A DNA stretch of 64,000 nucleotides, from contig OZ024824.1 in the NCBI GenBank assembly GCA_964016985.1, forward strand, positions 49,269,587 through 49,333,586, written 5' to 3'. Both the position numbers and the translations under genes were made by a program. This document shows positions 1 to 11,380 of the stretch, one piece after another. This stretch comes from Anodontia alba. Its lineage: Eukaryota; Mollusca; Bivalvia; Lucinida; Lucinidae. The notes under the pieces are model-generated. The model had not been told where the DNA came from, made no database searches, and saw only the letters and a list, made by a program, of their open reading frames with translations. Position 1 is the stretch's first letter. Every line of letters starts with the position of its first letter.

Positions 1-1320
1 AAAATAGAAAAAAAAACTTCAAAGAACATCTCCTATATAACCACTTGGCAGATTTCAACCAAACTTGATAGGATTGTTCCTTAGGAGGCCCTCTACCAAA
101 ATTGCTCAAATCGTTCAGCTCTGCTGCACAAAATGGCCATCAGAGCTAACAATAGAAAAAACTTCAAACAACATCTCTGTAACCACTGTGCGGATTTCAG
201 CCAAACTTGATAGGATTGTTCCTTGGGAGGTCTTCTACCAAACTTGCTCAAACCATTCCGCTCCGCTGCACAAAATGACTGCCAGAGCTAAAAGTAGAAA
301 ATACTTCACACGACATCTCATCTGTAACTACTGGGCAGCTTTCAATCAAACATGATAGGATTGTTCCTTGGGAGGTCCTCTACAAAAATTACTCAAATCG
401 TTCTGCTCCGCTGCACAAAATTGCCACCAGAGCTAAAATTAGAAAATTCAAGTGACAATAACCACTTGATGGATTTCAACCAAACCAGGATTGTTCCTTG
501 GGATATCCTCTACCAAAATTGCTCAAATTGTTCTGCTCCACTGCACAAAATGGCCACCAGAGCTAAAAATAGAATAAACTTCAAACGACATCTCCTCTGT
601 AATCACTGGGCGGATTTCAATCAAACTTGATAGTTCTTTGGGAAGTCCTAGTTCTTTGGGAAGTCCTCTACCAAATTTGCTCAAACTATTCCTCTCAGTT
701 GCACAAAATGGTGAATAGAGCTTAAAATAGAAAAGAAAACTTCAAATAACATCTCCTCCATAACTACATGGCAGATTTCAACAGAACTTGGATTGTTCCT
801 TGGGAGGTCCTCTACCAAAATTGCTCAAATCATTCCGCTCCACTGCACAAAATGGTAGCAGAGCTAAAAATAGAAAAAAATCTTCATATGACATCTTCTC
901 CCTAATCACTGGATGGATTTCAACCAAACTTGATAGGATTGTTCCTTAGGATGTCCTCTACCAAAATTGCTCAAAATGTTCTGCTTTGTTGCACAAAATG
1001 GCCATCAGAGCTAAAAATAGAATAAACTTCAAATGACATCTCTGTAATCACTGGGCAGATTTCAATCAAACGTGATAGGATAGTTCTTTGGGAGGTCCTC
1101 TACCAAAATTGCTCAAACTGTTCCTCTCCATTGCACAAAATGGTGACCAGAATTAAAAATAGAAAAAACTTCAAACAGCATCTCCTCCATAACTTGGATT
1201 GTTCCTTGGGAGGTCCTCTACCAAAATTGCTCAAATCATTCCGCTCCACTGCACAAAATGGAGGCCAGAGCAAACAAGAAGCATCTTCAAAAAAGAAGAT
1301 AAGGGATGAAGAATAGCAGA
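1..1320 (+). repeat. Tandem array, A-6 type (family A Helentron-like element, 5' part outside window)
   Basis: About nine imperfect units of roughly 140 bp. Each contains an ACATCTCCTCTGTAACCAC-type start, a TTTCAACCAAACTTGATAGG segment, CTCTACCAAAATTGCTCAAA and CACAAAATGGCCACCAGAGC, followed by an A-rich stretch. The same unit recurs at 4925-5600 and, more diverged, at 38650-39330, where it lies inside an element with family-A ends. Short reading frames here are chance products of the repeat. The array stops being recognisable near 1275. The 5' end of its element is outside the window. Confidence 0.75.
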
Positions 1321-1338
1321 TAATTTTTGGCTTTTATT

Positions 1339-4300
1339 AGCTCACCTGAGCCTAAGGCGCCAGATGAGCTATTGTGATCACTCCCCATCCGTCTGTCCGT
1401 CCGTACATACACCAGGTACATTGGGAGGTTAGCGTTTGTATTGGTGTCTGGTTTATTCCATCATTGTGGGAATAAAAATTGTGTTGTGAGGTTGACAAAT
1501 AGATAAAAATGTAGTTGTGTGGTTAAAGAAGATCAAAGAAAGATCAAAGGAATAACCTCATAATGTACCTCTTGTAAGAACGTCTGTCCGTCCGTCCATT
1601 TACACCTTTGAACGACTTCTCCTCTGAAACTCCTGGGCCAAATTTCTTCAAACTTCATGTGTAGCCTTGTGTTAAAGGGGGATTGAAAATATGTACAAAT
1701 GGTCATGGTCTGTCAATCAAGATGGCCGCCATGCCCATATATAGCTCCCATAGACTTATAATGGGGAAAACTTTAAAAGTCTTCTTCTCAGAAACCATGA
1801 GGCCCATAGCTTATATATTTAGTTTGTAGCAATGTTTAGTGGTCCCCTACATAAATCCTGCCAATCAAGCCCTTAGGGCCCAAACTGGCCATGCCCCAGG
1901 GGTCACTATCTCCCATAGACATTCAAAAATCTTCGTCTCTGAAATCATGAGGCTGAGAGCTAACAGATTAGAGGTTGTAGCGATGTTTAGTGGTCTCCTA
2001 CATACATCCTGCAATCAAGCCCCTGGGGTCCAAATCATTAGCTCCCATAGACTTATAATGAGAAAAACTTAAAATATCTTCTTCTCTGAAACCATGAAGC
2101 TCACAGCTTATATATTTAGTATGTTGCAATGTTTAGTGGTCCCCTACATAAATCCTGCCAATCAAGCCCCTGGGGTCCAAATTGGCCATGCCCCGGGGGA
2201 AAAACTTAAAAATCTTCTACTCTGAAACCACGAGGCCCACAGCTTATATATTTAGTATATAGCAATGTTTTGTGGTCCCCTACATAAATCCTGCCAATCA
2301 AGCCCCTGGACTCCAAACTTGCCACACCACAGGGGTTTATATGTTTATATAGCGCTCCTTCAAAAATCTTCTTCTCTGACACCATGAGGCCAAGAGCTAA
2401 CAGATTAAGTATGTAGCAATGTTTAAGTATGTAGCAATGTTTAGTGGTCTCCTACATAAATCCTGCCAATCAAGCCCCTGGGGTCCAAACTGGCCACCCC
2501 TGAGGGTCATTAGCTCCTATAGACTTATAATGGGAAAAACTTAAAAAATCTTCTTCTCTGAAACCATGAGGCCCACAGCTTATATAGTTAGTATGTAGCA
2601 ATGTATAGTGGTCCCCTACATAAATCCTGCCAATCAAGCCCCTGGGGTCTAAATTGACCACACCCTGGGGGTCATTAGCTCCCATAGACTTAGAATGGGA
2701 AACCTTAAAAAAATCATCTACTCTGAAACCATGAGGCCCACAACTTATATATTTAGTTTGTTGCAATGTTTTGGTGGTCCCCTACATAAATCCTGCCAAT
2801 CAAGCCCCGGGTCATTAGCTCTCAGAGATTTATAATGGAAAAAAAAATATTCTTCTCTAAAACCATGAGGCCCACAGCTCTACCACATAAATCCTGCCAA
2901 TCAAGCCCCTGGGGTCTAAATTGGCCACACCCAGGGAGTCATTAGTTTCCATAGACTTATAATGGGAAAACTTTACAAAAAATCTTCTTTTCTGAAACAG
3001 TGAGGCCCACAGCTCATATATTTAGTGTATAGCAATGTTTAGTGGTCTCCTATATAAATCCTGCCAACCATGCCCCTGGGGGCCAAATTGGCCATGCCCC
3101 GGGGGTCATTAGCTCCCTAATGGGAAAAAGAACAACTTTATATAGGACTATATAGCTAAAGAGCCCACAAAAATCTTCTTCTCTGAAGCCATGAGGCCCA
3201 GTGCTAACATATTTAGTATGTAGCAATGTTTAGTGGTCTCCTACATAAATCCTGCCAACCATGCCCCTTGGATCCAAATGGTCACGCCCTGGGGGGTCAT
3301 TAGCTCCCATAGAATTATAATTGGAAAAACTTAAAAAATCTTCTTGTCTGAAACCATGGGACCCACAGCTTATATATTATATTTAGTATGTAGCAATGTT
3401 TAGTGTTCTCCTACATAAATCCTACCAAACACGTCCCTGAAGTCTGAATTGGCCATGCCCTGGGAGTCATTTATTAATATACAGCTATAGAGCTAAAACT
3501 TAAAGAAAAAACTTCAAGCCCCTAGTACCCAAACTGGCCCTGCCCCAGGGGTCATTTGTTTATATAGAACTATATAGAAAAGAACCCATGATGCCAAGAG
3601 CAAACATATTTAGTATGTAGCAATGTTCAGTGGTCTCCTACATAAATCCTGCCAACCATGCCCCTTGGGTCCATATTGGTCACGCCCTGGGGGTCATAAG
3701 TTCCCATAGACTTATAATGGGAAAAACTTAAAAAATCTTCTTCTCTGATACCATGAGACCCACAGCTTATATATTATATTTAGTATGTATTAATGTTTAG
3801 TGGTCTCCTACATAAATCCTACCAACCATGTCCTTGAAGTCCAAATTGGCCACACTGCAGGGGGTCATTTATTAATATAGAGCTATATAGCTAAAACTTA
3901 AAGAAAAAAACTTCTCTGAAACCAAAGGGCCCTAAGTAGGTGATATCATCATGAATCTTGCTCAAAGTGTTTGTCTTGATGATTTCTAGGTCAAGTCCAG
4001 TGACTTACTTAAGTTTTTCCATTTAGGTCAGTTTCTCAGTAACTGTTGGTCCTTGTGATACTTGGTACTTGCAGACATCTTAGCATGGCCTCTTGAATGC
4101 CGTCATCTATATTTGACTTGACCATGGTCCGCTGATTTTGTTAAGTTTTTGCATTTAGGTCAGTTTCTGAGTAATTATTGGTCCTACAGCCAGTGATACT
4201 TACCACATCTTTGCATGGCCTCTTGTGTGAAGTCATTCATATTTGACCTTGGTCTATATTTCATGGTTCATTAGGCATGCTGCATTGTCTTACCTGATTA

Positions 4301-4411
4301 TATAATCATCATGAATCTTGGTCAGAATGTTTGCCTTGGATATTTATGGGTCAGGTTCTCTAAGTGCTATGATACTCAGGTGAGCTTTACAGGGCCATCA
4401 TGGCCCTCTTG
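1339..4411 (+). mobile_element. Family A Helentron-like element with A-7 array
   Basis: Starts AGCTCACCTGAGC directly after TTATT, with the arm repeated in degenerate form (CAGATGAGCT) to give the 5' hairpin, then GTCTGTCCGTCCGT. A leader at 1400-1600 (GTTGACAAATAGATAAAAA, AAAGAAAGATCAAAG, AATGTACCTCTTGTAAGAAC) closely matches the leader at 15180-15400 in the A-5 element. The array (1690-3920) has units of about 140-190 bp containing CCTACATAAATCCTGCCAA, a CCCCTGGGGTCCAAA block and CTCCCATAGACTTATAATGG. The 3' end carries CTCAGGTGAGC, the hairpin GGGCCATCATGGCCC and CTCTTG, followed by a long T-run. No protein gene is seen inside. Confidence 0.8.
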
Positions 4412-4924
4412 TTTTTTTTGTTTTTTTTTTTGTATTGCAAAAGTCCTCATCCGCCCTTATTTCATTTGTGTTTATCTGCTGCAAAGACCCAGATCAGACT
4501 GTATGGATGCTCATCATACTGAGCTATCAAACATCTTTGATATCCCATTCCACTTGAGATAATAAATAAAGAAAGTAATTTAAAGTGAAAAAATAGATGA
4601 AGTAAGTGGTTTTGTGTGAAACGGTAAATAAATAAAGTGGTTGTTTGCAATGGTTAGGTGTGTTTCAATGGACTAATCCTTTTTAACAAAAGCATCTTTG
4701 TGCCATCTACATCATTAATTCTATCAAGATGTTATTCTAATAGAGGAGGTGTTCTTTGGACTTTCAAAACTTGACGCTGGCGTGAACTTTAAGGTCATAT
4801 TGTAAAGTTATTTAAAATGCTAACAGTGAAAGTTGAATCAAAGTATTTGACAAAAATAACTGTTTCATGAGGTTTATCGTCGCTTGAAGGCATGTACATT
4901 CTTCCATAAAGAGGCTGTCAGGCT
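4412..4924. other. Non-array spacer between elements
   Basis: Begins with T-runs left at the insertion point of the preceding element, then AT-rich sequence without long open frames. It includes CCCAGATCAGACTG at about 4490, resembling the foldback repeat near 60957, and ATAAATAAAG strings that could act as polyadenylation signals. Nothing coding can be supported. Confidence 0.5.
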
Positions 4925-5822
4925 TTGGTCACTTCGTCTAAAAATAGAAAAATTTCAAATGACATCTCCTCTGTAACCACTTGGTGGATTCCAACCAAAC
5001 TTGATAGGATGTGTCCTAGGGAAGTTCCCTACAAAAATTGCACAAACAGTTCCACTTCGGTGCACAAAATGTTGGCCAGAGCTACAGATATTAAAAACTT
5101 CAAACAGCATCTCCTCTACAACCCCTTGGCTGATATCAACCAAACTTGATAGGATTGTTTCTTGGGAGGTGCTCTACCAAAAATGCTCAAATCATTTAGC
5201 TCCACTGCTCAAAATGGCGGCCAGAGCTAAAAGTAGAAAAAACTTCAAACAACATCTCCTTTATTACCACTTGGCGGATTTCAACCAAATTTGATAGGAC
5301 TGTTCCTTGGGAGATCCTCTACCAAAATTGCTCGTACTGTTCCACTTTGCTGCACAAAGTGGCTGCAAGAGCTAAAAATAGAAAAAAACAACAACTTCAA
5401 ACAACTTATCCATAACCAGTACTAACCACTGGCCGGATTTCAACCAACGATATGATAGTTCTTTGGGAGGTTCTCTACCAAAATTGCTCAAACCATTCTA
5501 CTCTGCTTAACTAAATGGCCACCAGTGCTAAAAATAGAAAAAAAAATTCAAACAATTTCTCTGTAACTCTTAGGGACCCGGCACATTATGAAACTTTGTA
5601 AAATCACCAGAGCAAAAAATGGAAAAATCGTTAATTAATAAGTGGGCCAATTTTAAATAAACTTCACTGGATTGGTCCTTGGATGTTCAGTAATGTCTTG
5701 AGATCTACATTGCATTGGATAAATCATTATGTGCCAAGACTACGGCATTTAAATATGAATATCGTCTTGCACTTAAAGCAGATGTTCTCAGGTGTGCGAT
5801 TTCAGATGCCATGGCCTCTTGT
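4925..5822 (+). repeat. A-6 array fragment with decayed family-A 3' end
   Basis: Four to five A-6 units (4925-5560) decay into sequence that still has a recognisable family-A terminus at 5786-5822: CTCAGGTGTGCGATTTCAG, then ATGCCATGGCC and TCTTG. The terminal hairpin is partly destroyed, so this looks like an old copy. It may be the 3' part of the element whose array opens the window, split by the A-7 element at 1339-4411. That link is inference. Confidence 0.6.
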
Positions 5823-6123
5823 TGGCCATTTTATGTCATTTTCTGGAGGAAAATATCATTTCCAAGGCAAGTCCCAGAAGTCAGATTTTTCTTATTATCC
5901 TTTATCCTGCAGGTTGCGTATTGATACGATTTCATGGGGTAGGCCTATTTGCGAGCACCTCAGGACTCCGGAAACAAAGCCAATCCTTTACTTCTAGATT
6001 GTCGGACAGGGAAGGGAATATACTTTATCACAAACCTTTTTTTGTCAGTATTCAAGGCCAATCAGTGAAATAATTCTCCAAAATCACAATCAAATTTCAC
6101 CACTTTTACTTTTTCCGACTTTT
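5823..6123. other. Spacer without recognised feature
   Basis: About 300 bp with several short overlapping open frames in different frames and no recognisable motif. No gene, RNA or repeat boundary can be supported. It ends at the T-run preceding the next family-A element. Confidence 0.4.
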
Positions 6124-7667
6124 AGCTCACCTGAGCTATGCTCACCTAAGCCAATTTTAACCAAATTTAACAGAATTGGTCCTTGGGTGATACTGACTGA
6201 AAATTGTTCAAAGATTTGGAATCCATGCAGGATTCTGGTTGCCATGGCAACCAAAAGAAAAAAAAAAAAAATTTTAAACATCTTTTTGTCAGAAACTGCT
6301 GGACCGATTTCAGTATTATTTGGCAGAGATGTCCCTTTGGTGATCTTCTACCAAGATTGTTCAAGCCATTGTGATTCGTCAAAAAAAAAATGGCCGCCAG
6401 GGGCGCGGGGCTTATTTTCCCTGTATACTATATAGAAAACCTTAAAAATCTTCTTGTCAGAAACCACTGGACTGAATTCTATATTACTTGGCAGAAATGT
6501 TTCCTTGGTGACCCTCTCCTGAGATTGTTCAAGCCTCCATGATTAGTCAAAAAACATGGCCGCTATGGGTGGGGCTTATTTTCCCTATATATCTATATAG
6601 AAAACTTGTCAGAAACCACTGGACTGATTTCAATATAATTTTGCAGAAATGTGTCTTTGGTGACCCTCTACCAAGAGTGTTCAAGCCATAATGATTTGTT
6701 AAAAAACATGGTTGCCAGGGGGGTTGGGCTTATTTTCCCTATATAGAAAAATATAAAAATCTTAATTTCAGAAACCACTGGACCGATTTTGATATAATTT
6801 TGCAGAAATGTTTCTTTGGTGACCCTCTACCAAGATTGTTCAAGCCATCATGATTCGTCAAAAAACTTGGCCACCAGAGGCAGGGCTTATTTCTCTATAT
6901 ATCTATATAGAAAATTTTAAAACTCTTCTTCTACTGGACCAATTTCAATATAATTTATTAGAAATGTTCCTTTGTTGACTCTCTACCAAGATTGTTCAAG
7001 ACATGATAATTCATTAAAAAACATGGTCGTCAGGGACAGGGCTTATTTTATTTTCCCTATATATCTATATAGAAAATTTAAAAAATTTTCTTATCAGAAA
7101 CCACTGGACTGATTTCAATATAATATGGCAGAAATGTTCCTTTGTTGACCTTCTACTAAGATTGTTCAAGCCATTGTGATTCGTCAAAAAGACATGGGTG
7201 CCAGGGACAGGGCTTATTTTCCCTATATATCTATACAGAAAACTTTAAAAATCTTCTTGTCAGAAACTACTGGACTGATTTCAATATAATTTTATACAGA
7301 AAACTTTAAAAATCTTCTTGTCAGAAACTACTGGACTGATTTCAATATAATTTAGAAGAACTGTTTCTTTGGTGACCCTCTACTAAGACTGTTCAAGCCA
7401 TCATGATGCATCAAAAACAATGGCCCCATGGGGCAGGGCTTATTTTCCCTATATTTATAGAAATTTTGAAGATCAGATTTAAAAAAAGAATGAGGCATTG
7501 CTTGCCATATACGGCATTGCTACTCCATTTTAGAGAACCATCATGTCATTCTTGAACATAAAATTTATACAAAAATCTTAAAGCAGTGAACTTGGGTGAA
7601 ACTTCAATAGTAAGTATGCAAATCCGTTTGCTCAGGTGAGAGATATAGGACCATCATTGTCCTCTTG
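6124..7667 (+). mobile_element. Family A Helentron-like element with A-1 array, leader deleted
   Basis: Starts AGCTCACCTGAGC after TTT but lacks the usual second hairpin arm and GTCC leader, going straight into array sequence. That indicates an internal deletion of the 5' region. A-1 units (about 166 bp: CTTCTTGTCAGAAACCACTG, CTCTACCAAGATTGTTCAAG, CATGGCCGCCAGGGG, GGGCTTATTTTCCC) run to about 7480. A unit of about 60 bp is duplicated exactly near 7231-7350. The 3' end is CTCAGGTGAGAGATATAGG with an imperfect hairpin (GGACCATCATTGTCC) and TCTTG. The next A element begins only two T's later. Confidence 0.8.
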
Positions 7668-8160
7668 TTAGCTCAACTAAGCACCAAGTACTCAAGGTGA
7701 GCTATTGTGATTGGTCAATGTCTGTTGTGCATCGTTCGCCATGCGGCGTCAACAATTTGCTTTAAAAGCCTACTCCTACACCCCTGGGCCAATTGACTTG
7801 AAACTTGGTAGCTAAAATCTTTCTGATTGGAAATCCAAGATGACCGCCATCTTGAAAATCTATTTTTCACTTCTTCTCCTGAACTGAAAGGCTAGTTGAC
7901 TCAAAACTTGGTAGGAAGCATCGGGATGACTTGTAGATCAAAAATAGCTAAAATGGTTCCCATCAGAAATCCAAGATGGCTGCCATAGCGGCCATTTTGA
8001 AAATCTATTTTTTTGTTTCTTCTCCTGAACCGAAAGGCCATTTGACTCGAAACTTGGTAGGAAGCATGGGGATGACTCATAGGAAAAAAAAAAAAAAAGA
8101 GCTTGAAGTGTTCTGATCGGAAACCCAAGATTGCCGCGCCGCCATCTGGAAAATCTATTA

Positions 8161-9859
8161 CTATACAATGGTTGAAAAACGGGACGTATTATGTTATAGG
8201 GTCTGGTGTCCGTCCGACCGAAATTTTTCATTTCCAGCTAACTTCTCCTACAGTTTATATCTGGTCAAGCTGAAACTTGGTTTATAGTTAGACCATGATG
8301 TGGAGCAGCGCATATTGTTTGGGTGTTACAGTCCACCAAATATTAACAGAGTTATGCCCCTTTGAAAATTTCTGTAAACTTCTTGTTTCCAGCTAACACC
8401 TCCTACAGTTTACATCTGATCAAGCTGAAACTTAATTTATAGTTAGTTTTGAGGTTACAGTCCTCCAAATATTAGCAGAGTTATGCTCCTTTGAAAATTT
8501 CTGTAGACTTTTGATTTCCAGCTACGACCTCCGCCAGTTTACATCCGATCAAGCTGAAACTTGATAAATAGTTATACCATGATGTGAAGCAGTGCATATT
8601 ATTTCCAGGTTACAGTCCATCAAATATAAGCAGAGTTATGCCCCTTTGAAATCTGTAAACTTTTTGTTTCCGGCTATCTCTTCCTATAGTTTACATTTGA
8701 TCAAGCTGAAACTTGATTTATAGTTAGACAATGATGTGGAGCAGCACATATTGTTTCGAGGTTACAGTCCACCAAATATTGGCAGTTATACCCCTTTGAA
8801 AATTTCTGTAAATTTTTTGTTTCCGGCTAATTCTTCCTACAGTTTACATCTGATCAAGTTTGATTTATACTTAGACCATGATGTGGAGCAGCACATATTA
8901 TTTCGAGGTTACAGTCCACCAAATGTTAGAAGAGCTATGCCCCTTTGAAACTTCTGTAAACTTTTCGCTTCTGCCTATCTCATCCTGTAGTTTACATCCG
9001 ATCAAGCTTGAACTTTGTAAATAGTTACACTATGATGTTGAGCAGCCCATATTATTTCGAGGTTAAAGTAGACCAAATATTAACAGAGTTATGCCCCTTT
9101 GAAAATTTCCGAACACTTTTCATTTCTGGCTAACTCCTCCTGCTGTTTACATCCAAGCTGAAACTTGATTTATAGTTAGACCATGGTGAGGAGCAGCACA
9201 TATTGTTTTGAGGTGACAGTCTACCAAATGTTAGCAGAGCTATGCCCATTTGAAAATTCTGTAAACTTTTCGTTTCCGGCTAACACCTCCTATAGTTTAC
9301 ATCCGATCAAGCTGAAACTTCGTAAATGGTTACACTATGATGTGGAGCAGTGCATATTATTTTGAGGATACAGTACACCAAATATTAACAGCATTATGCC
9401 CCTTTGAAAATTTCCATAAACTTTTCGTTACCGGCTAACTCCTCCTACAGTTTACATCCAATGAAGCTGAACCTTGATTTATTGTTAGACCATGGTGTGG
9501 AGCAGCACATATTATTTTTATGTTACAGGACACCAAATATTAGCAAAATTATGCTCCTTTGAAAATTTCTGTGAACTTTTGGTTTCCGGCTTACTCCTCC
9601 TATAGTTTACATCTAATCAAGCTGAAACTTTGAAAATAATTACACCATTATGTGGAGCAGCGCATATTGTTTCAAGGTTACAGTTTGCCAACTATTAGCA
9701 GAGTTATGCCCCTTTGAAAATGTTGGTAATTTTTTGGTTTCGAACTTAAACTCCACTTACAGTTTATATCCGGAGCACTGAATTATACAGGAGTCAGTAT
9801 ATGTGCTACATCTTATTACTTGCCACGGGTGTATAATGCCTCTGCTTGCGGAGCTCTTG
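8161..9859 (+). mobile_element. Family B Helentron-like element nested in A-2 array
   Basis: The 5' end is degenerate (ACTATACAATGG, then TTGAAAAACGGGACGTATTATG) compared with ATACGCCCGTTTG in the other B copies. CCGTCCGACCG follows, then about ten units of roughly 150 bp (CTCCTACAGTTTACATC, CAAGCTGAAACTTG, GACCATGATGTGGAGCAGC, GTTATGCCCCTTTGAAAAT). The 3' end has CACGGGTGTATAATGCC, a GC-rich hairpin ending GCGGAG and CTCTTG. The surrounding A-2 unit resumes at CTTCTCCTGAACC, so the host array was cut inside its T-rich segment. Confidence 0.85.
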
Positions 9860-10131
9860 TTCCCGTCTTCTCCTGAACCAAAAGGCCAATTGACTTGAAA
9901 CTTGGTAGGAAGTATCAGGGTGTTTTGTAGATCAAAAATAGCTAAAATTGTTTTGATCAGAAATCCAACATGGCCACCATGACCGCCATCTTGAAGATCT
10001 GTTTTTCACTTCTTCTCCTGAACCAAAAGGCCAATTGACTTGAAACTTGTATAGAAGCATTGTGTAGATTTGTAGATCAAAAATAGCTAAAATTGTGTTC
10101 ATCAGAAATCCAAGATGCCTACCGTGGCCGC

Positions 10132-10423
10132 TGGGGGTGGTCGGGTGGTGCAAAGGTGCTGTGTATCTTACATCACTGGGGCGTCCAACTGATATTGGCT
10201 TACAGTTGGGCAAGGCCTGCTATCCTTGTAGTGGGTAAGGGTATAGGGGGAATGTTTTTATTTCTTCTGTTTCTTCACTTTCTTTCCTGTTCCTCTTTCT
10301 TCCCTGTCCCTCTCTTTCATCTCCTCTACTCTCTCTTCTATCTCTTTTCTCCCTTTCTCTGGGAGACGACACAAAATGACCCTCAAGGGTTGACGTGTCG
10401 TTAAACCCCAACACAATAAACAA
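10132..10423 (+). mobile_element. SINE-like retroposon with target-site duplication
   Basis: A unit of about 290 bp found four times in the window. It has a 5' segment (GGTGGTCGGGTGGTGCAAAGG, ATCACTGGGGCGTCCAACTG), a central pyrimidine-rich stretch, then GGGAGACGACACAAAATGACC and GGGTTGACGTGTCGTTAAAC, and a short AATA/CAAT tail. ACGACAC pairs with GTGTCGT and ACCCT with AGGGT, so the 3' part can fold. It is flanked by the duplication TACCGTGGCCGC (10120-10131 and 10424-10435), as expected for LINE-driven retroposition. No clear tRNA A or B box was found, so the head type is unassigned. The 103-codon frame through it is spurious. Confidence 0.8.
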
Positions 10424-10653
10424 TACCGTGGCCGCCATCTTGAAAATCTATTTTTCACTTCTTCTGAACCGAAAGGCTAGTTGACTAGAAACTTGGTAGG
10501 AAATATCAAGGTGACTTGCAGATCAAAAATAGCTAAAATTGTTCTGATCAGAAATCCAAGATCACCATAGCTATCATCTTGAAAATCTATTTTAAGCTTC
10601 TTCTCCTTATCTGAAAACTAGGTAGGAAATATCGGATCAACATGTAGATCAAA

Positions 10654-11380
10654 TAACTGTCAACAATAAAACACAAGGGCAGTAAGAAGGAAACCAGATT
10701 TTAGACTGTGAAATCTGTTAGATATCCTTGGAAAAGAAAGTCATCCACTATTGTTGCTTGAGATAAAGCCAGACTGATATCTTTTTGGAAAAGGCGACTG
10801 CTAGAAAAGCTCCTTCAGAGAGCTCTACCTTGAATGATTCAAAGGATATACTTGACAGTCATTCAAGAGATAATATGGATATTGTGCGTATATCTCAATC
10901 TTTGTGACAAAAGTGGGAATGAACGAGATTATTCTGTTGTTTCTGATTTGAAGCATACTTCAGCCAGTCATTTTAGTGATAATGAACTGGTTTCTATGCA
11001 TGTAACCACTAGCCATTGTGATAGAATTTTGAATAAACTGGATTCTGATCATCTCATTTATCAGTGCGAAACGATAATTTTTTATCTGAAGGTGACATGT
11101 CCAGTTTTTGTAGTAACTGTATGAAACCTAGGAATGCAGCAGATCTTAGATGTTGCACGGGATGCCAATTTACTAAATACTGTTTTAAAGGGTGTCAGTC
11201 TCCTCACTGGCCTGAGCACAAAAATCTGTGCATAGCAATATGATCTCTTCCACCTCTCCAGGACTCTTAGTGTATCACTGGAATGTTTATAAACTTTGTA
11301 CATGAACTGTAGATAAGATTTTAATAACAGTAGTTCTAGCATTCTTTTATGGGGCATGGATTAGTTATTAAGGTTTTTTT
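10654..11380 (+). pseudogene. MYND zinc-finger gene fragment, copy 1
   Basis: At 11109-11231 one frame gives a MYND-type zinc finger: CSNC, then RCCTGC, KYCFKGCQ, HWPEHKNLC, ending at a stop at 11241. MYND fingers bind proline-rich peptides in transcriptional regulators and other proteins. The frame opens only after a stop at 11046. Upstream coding-like sequence (including NERDYSVVSDLKH and ELVSMHVTTSHCDRILNKL) lies in another frame, so a frameshift near 11060 breaks the gene. Family and full length are unknown. The left edge is fused to an A-2 array. The right edge is interrupted at a T-run by a B element and resumes at 12733. An inverted copy lies at 31646-32495. Confidence 0.6.

Larger units (their letters stand above)
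7670..10653 (+). mobile_element. Family A Helentron-like element, A-2 array, 5' part; continues into a MYND gene fragment
   Basis: Starts AGCTCAACTAAGC after TT and has an ACTCAAGGTGAGCT second arm, then a GTCAATGTCTGTTGTGCATC leader and A-2 units of about 145 bp (CTTCTCCTGAACCGAAAGGCC, GAAACTTGGTAGGAAG, GATCAAAAATAGCTAAAAT, AAATCCAAGATGGCCGCCAT). It is interrupted by a B element (8161-9859) and a SINE (10132-10423). At about 10653 the array is fused to non-array DNA encoding a MYND finger. The same fusion exists in inverted orientation at 32495/32496. No family-A 3' end was found downstream. Confidence 0.75.
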
